A DNA stretch of 64,000 bases from Schlesneria sp. DSM 10557 (GTDB lineage Bacteria; Planctomycetota; Planctomycetia; Planctomycetales; Planctomycetaceae), in NCBI RefSeq assembly GCF_041860085.1, contig NZ_CP124747.1:1860001-1924000 (forward strand). Direction: 5' to 3'. Shown here in pieces: positions 62,959 to 64,000 of this stretch. Both the position numbers and the translations under genes were made by a program. Position 1 is the first letter of the stretch, and every line of letters begins with the position of its first letter. The notes under the pieces are model-generated. The model was not told the origin of the DNA. It worked only from the letters and a program-made list of their open reading frames with translations, and did not search any database.

Positions 62959-64000
62959 TCAAGGATCATTAATGATCTCGCACTCGGGAAGGCTGTCGAG
63001 GAACAGCCGCCCGTAGCGTTTGGTTTTGACCCGCGGATCCAGGATCACCACGATCCCTTTATCGTAGCGAGTGCGAATCAGACGACCGAATCCCTGCTTG
63101 AGTTTGATCACCGCTTCGGGGACCTGATAGTCCATGAAGGGGTTCCCACCCGCGGTTCGAATGGCTTCGAGTCGTGCTTCGAGCAGGGGATGATCGGGAA
63201 CACTGAAGGGGAGCTTCGTGATGATCACGTTCTGAAGCGCATCTCCGGGGACATCGACCCCCTGCCAGAAACTGTCTGCTCCAAACAGGATTCCCGCCGG
63301 ATCGTTGCGAAATTTTTCGAGCAGCATCGTGCGCGGCATCTCATCTGCCTGAGAGTAAAGACTCAGGTTTTTTGAGATGAACCAGGGAGTCAGACGACGT
63401 GCGCAGTTCCTCAACATCTGATAACTGGTAAACAGCACGAACGCATGACCCTGAGTCAGTTCCACGTACTTCTGGATCCGTTCGCAGACGGCGGTTTCAT
63501 AATCAGCGGGAGACTCACTCGGGTCGGGCATCCCTTCGGGAAGAATCAGTTTCATCTGAGCCCGGTAGTCGAACGGACTGCCGACCTTCTTCTCGGTCGA
63601 TCGTGTCAGTCCCAGACGCTGGCGGATAAATGCGAAACTCTGACCTCCCACTGCGAGTGTTGCACTCGTGAGAATGACCGTGTTGACCTTGTTAAACAAT
63701 TCATCTCGCAGCACGGGTCCCACATCGATCGGAGCAGAGACCAGTTTAATCCGCTGCTGCTGCTGGCCACTGGTTTCAAGCCAGTAGACGGCATCTTCAA
63801 TCGATTGCTGTAACCACGAATTCAGTGAGTCGGCCAGCGAACTGCACCTTTCGGCTGCCGAAGTATATTCAATCCGCTCTTCATCCGAGTTGATGTGTGA
63901 ACTGATTTGCAGGATCCACGAGGAGAGTTCCTTGAGAGCCGGTCCCAACGTATTCTCGATCTCAACCGGACTGCGGAATCGTCCGTTCTTTCCTGCGTGG
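62959..64000 (-). CDS. dinG: DinG/XPD-type ATP-dependent DNA helicase, C-terminal part (cut by window edge)
   Basis: About 346 codons continue to the window edge without a start; the frame reads [20 protein letters not shown] at the boundary. Motifs of the C-terminal superfamily-2 helicase domain are present: [58 protein letters not shown] (motif V), [20 protein letters not shown], and [20 protein letters not shown] (motif VI with QGFGRLIR). These match DinG/YoaA rather than RecQ. DinG unwinds DNA:RNA hybrids and forked DNA and normally carries an Fe-S cluster; the cluster cysteines and Walker A lie outside the window. The stop is at 62959. Confidence 0.93.
   Translation of the reverse strand, partial: HAGKNGRFRSPVEIENTLGPALKELSSWILQISSHINSDEERIEYTSAAERCSSLADSLNSWLQQSIEDAVYWLETSGQQQQRIKLVSAPIDVGPVLRDELFNKVNTVILTSATLAVGGQSFAFIRQRLGLTRSTEKKVGSPFDYRAQMKLILPEGMPDPSESPADYETAVCERIQKYVELTQGHAFVLFTSYQMLRNCARRLTPWFISKNLSLYSQADEMPRTMLLEKFRNDPAGILFGADSFWQGVDVPGDALQNVIITKLPFSVPDHPLLEARLEAIRTAGGNPFMDYQVPEAVIKLKQGFGRLIRTRYDKGIVVILDPRVKTKRYGRLFLDSLPECEIINDP

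Overview
The window looks like a chromosome segment of a planctomycete, probably from the Planctomycetaceae (Schlesneria/Gimesia-like). That is an inference from gene content. The indicators are a PSCyt1/PSCyt2/PSD1 protein followed by a DUF1501 protein (34982-39733), a DUF1559 pseudopilin followed by a small carboxypeptidase-regulatory-like lipoprotein (40135-41801), two PEP-CTERM proteins (6456-7034, 44235-45107), tandem small membrane proteins with near-identical N-termini (42170-43059) and long gene-poor spacers. No rRNA, tRNA or CRISPR array was seen.

1-15 kb is mostly ordinary chromosome: the 5' end of an RNase D-like gene, malQ, a secreted monoheme protein, a VOC protein, a PEP-CTERM protein, cardiolipin synthase, an orphan GspF-like protein, a double-ACT protein, a secreted S41 protease overlapping a beta-propeller gene, and an ADP-ribosylglycohydrolase. 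15-25 kb is patchier. It has a PaiB-like flavoprotein, an AraC C-terminal remnant, a PHA-granule-type protein and IS3/IS5/HUH transposase debris. It also holds a compact three-gene operon (JmjC/cupin-8 oxygenase, GCS2-like ligase, FeeM-like GNAT acyltransferase) that is a good candidate for an undescribed small-molecule pathway. A KilA-N gene with a tiny partner follows.

25-41.8 kb carries a P-type cation ATPase and a double universal stress protein, then a divergent sugar-acid locus. In that locus a GntR regulator with two winged-helix units faces an enolase-superfamily dehydratase, a DapA-type aldolase and an MFS carrier. The planctomycete PSD1/DUF1501 pair and the pseudopilin/lipoprotein pair come next.

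41.8-53.8 kb is an accessory island. Two decayed REP-associated transposase copies with large palindromes bracket a DUF4394 PEP-CTERM gene. Next comes an AbiL-like (RloA ATPase plus RloB) anti-phage cassette, then an IS3 fragment, a complete IS5-family element with TGA target duplication, a lone membrane protein, and an IS with 9-bp target duplication inserted into the wreck of another IS5 copy. Two matching 9-bp repeat/hairpin elements sit far apart, at 25142-25230 and 53292-53387.

53.8-64 kb returns to chromosomal genes: two full-length cyanophycin-synthetase paralogues (the first lacking several conserved motif residues), an FHA-GAF-SpoIIE phosphatase, a THUMP-like methyltransferase and the 3' part of a DinG-type helicase. 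The neighbourhood as a whole suggests nitrogen/carbon polymer storage, sugar-acid use and one mobile-element-rich defence island.
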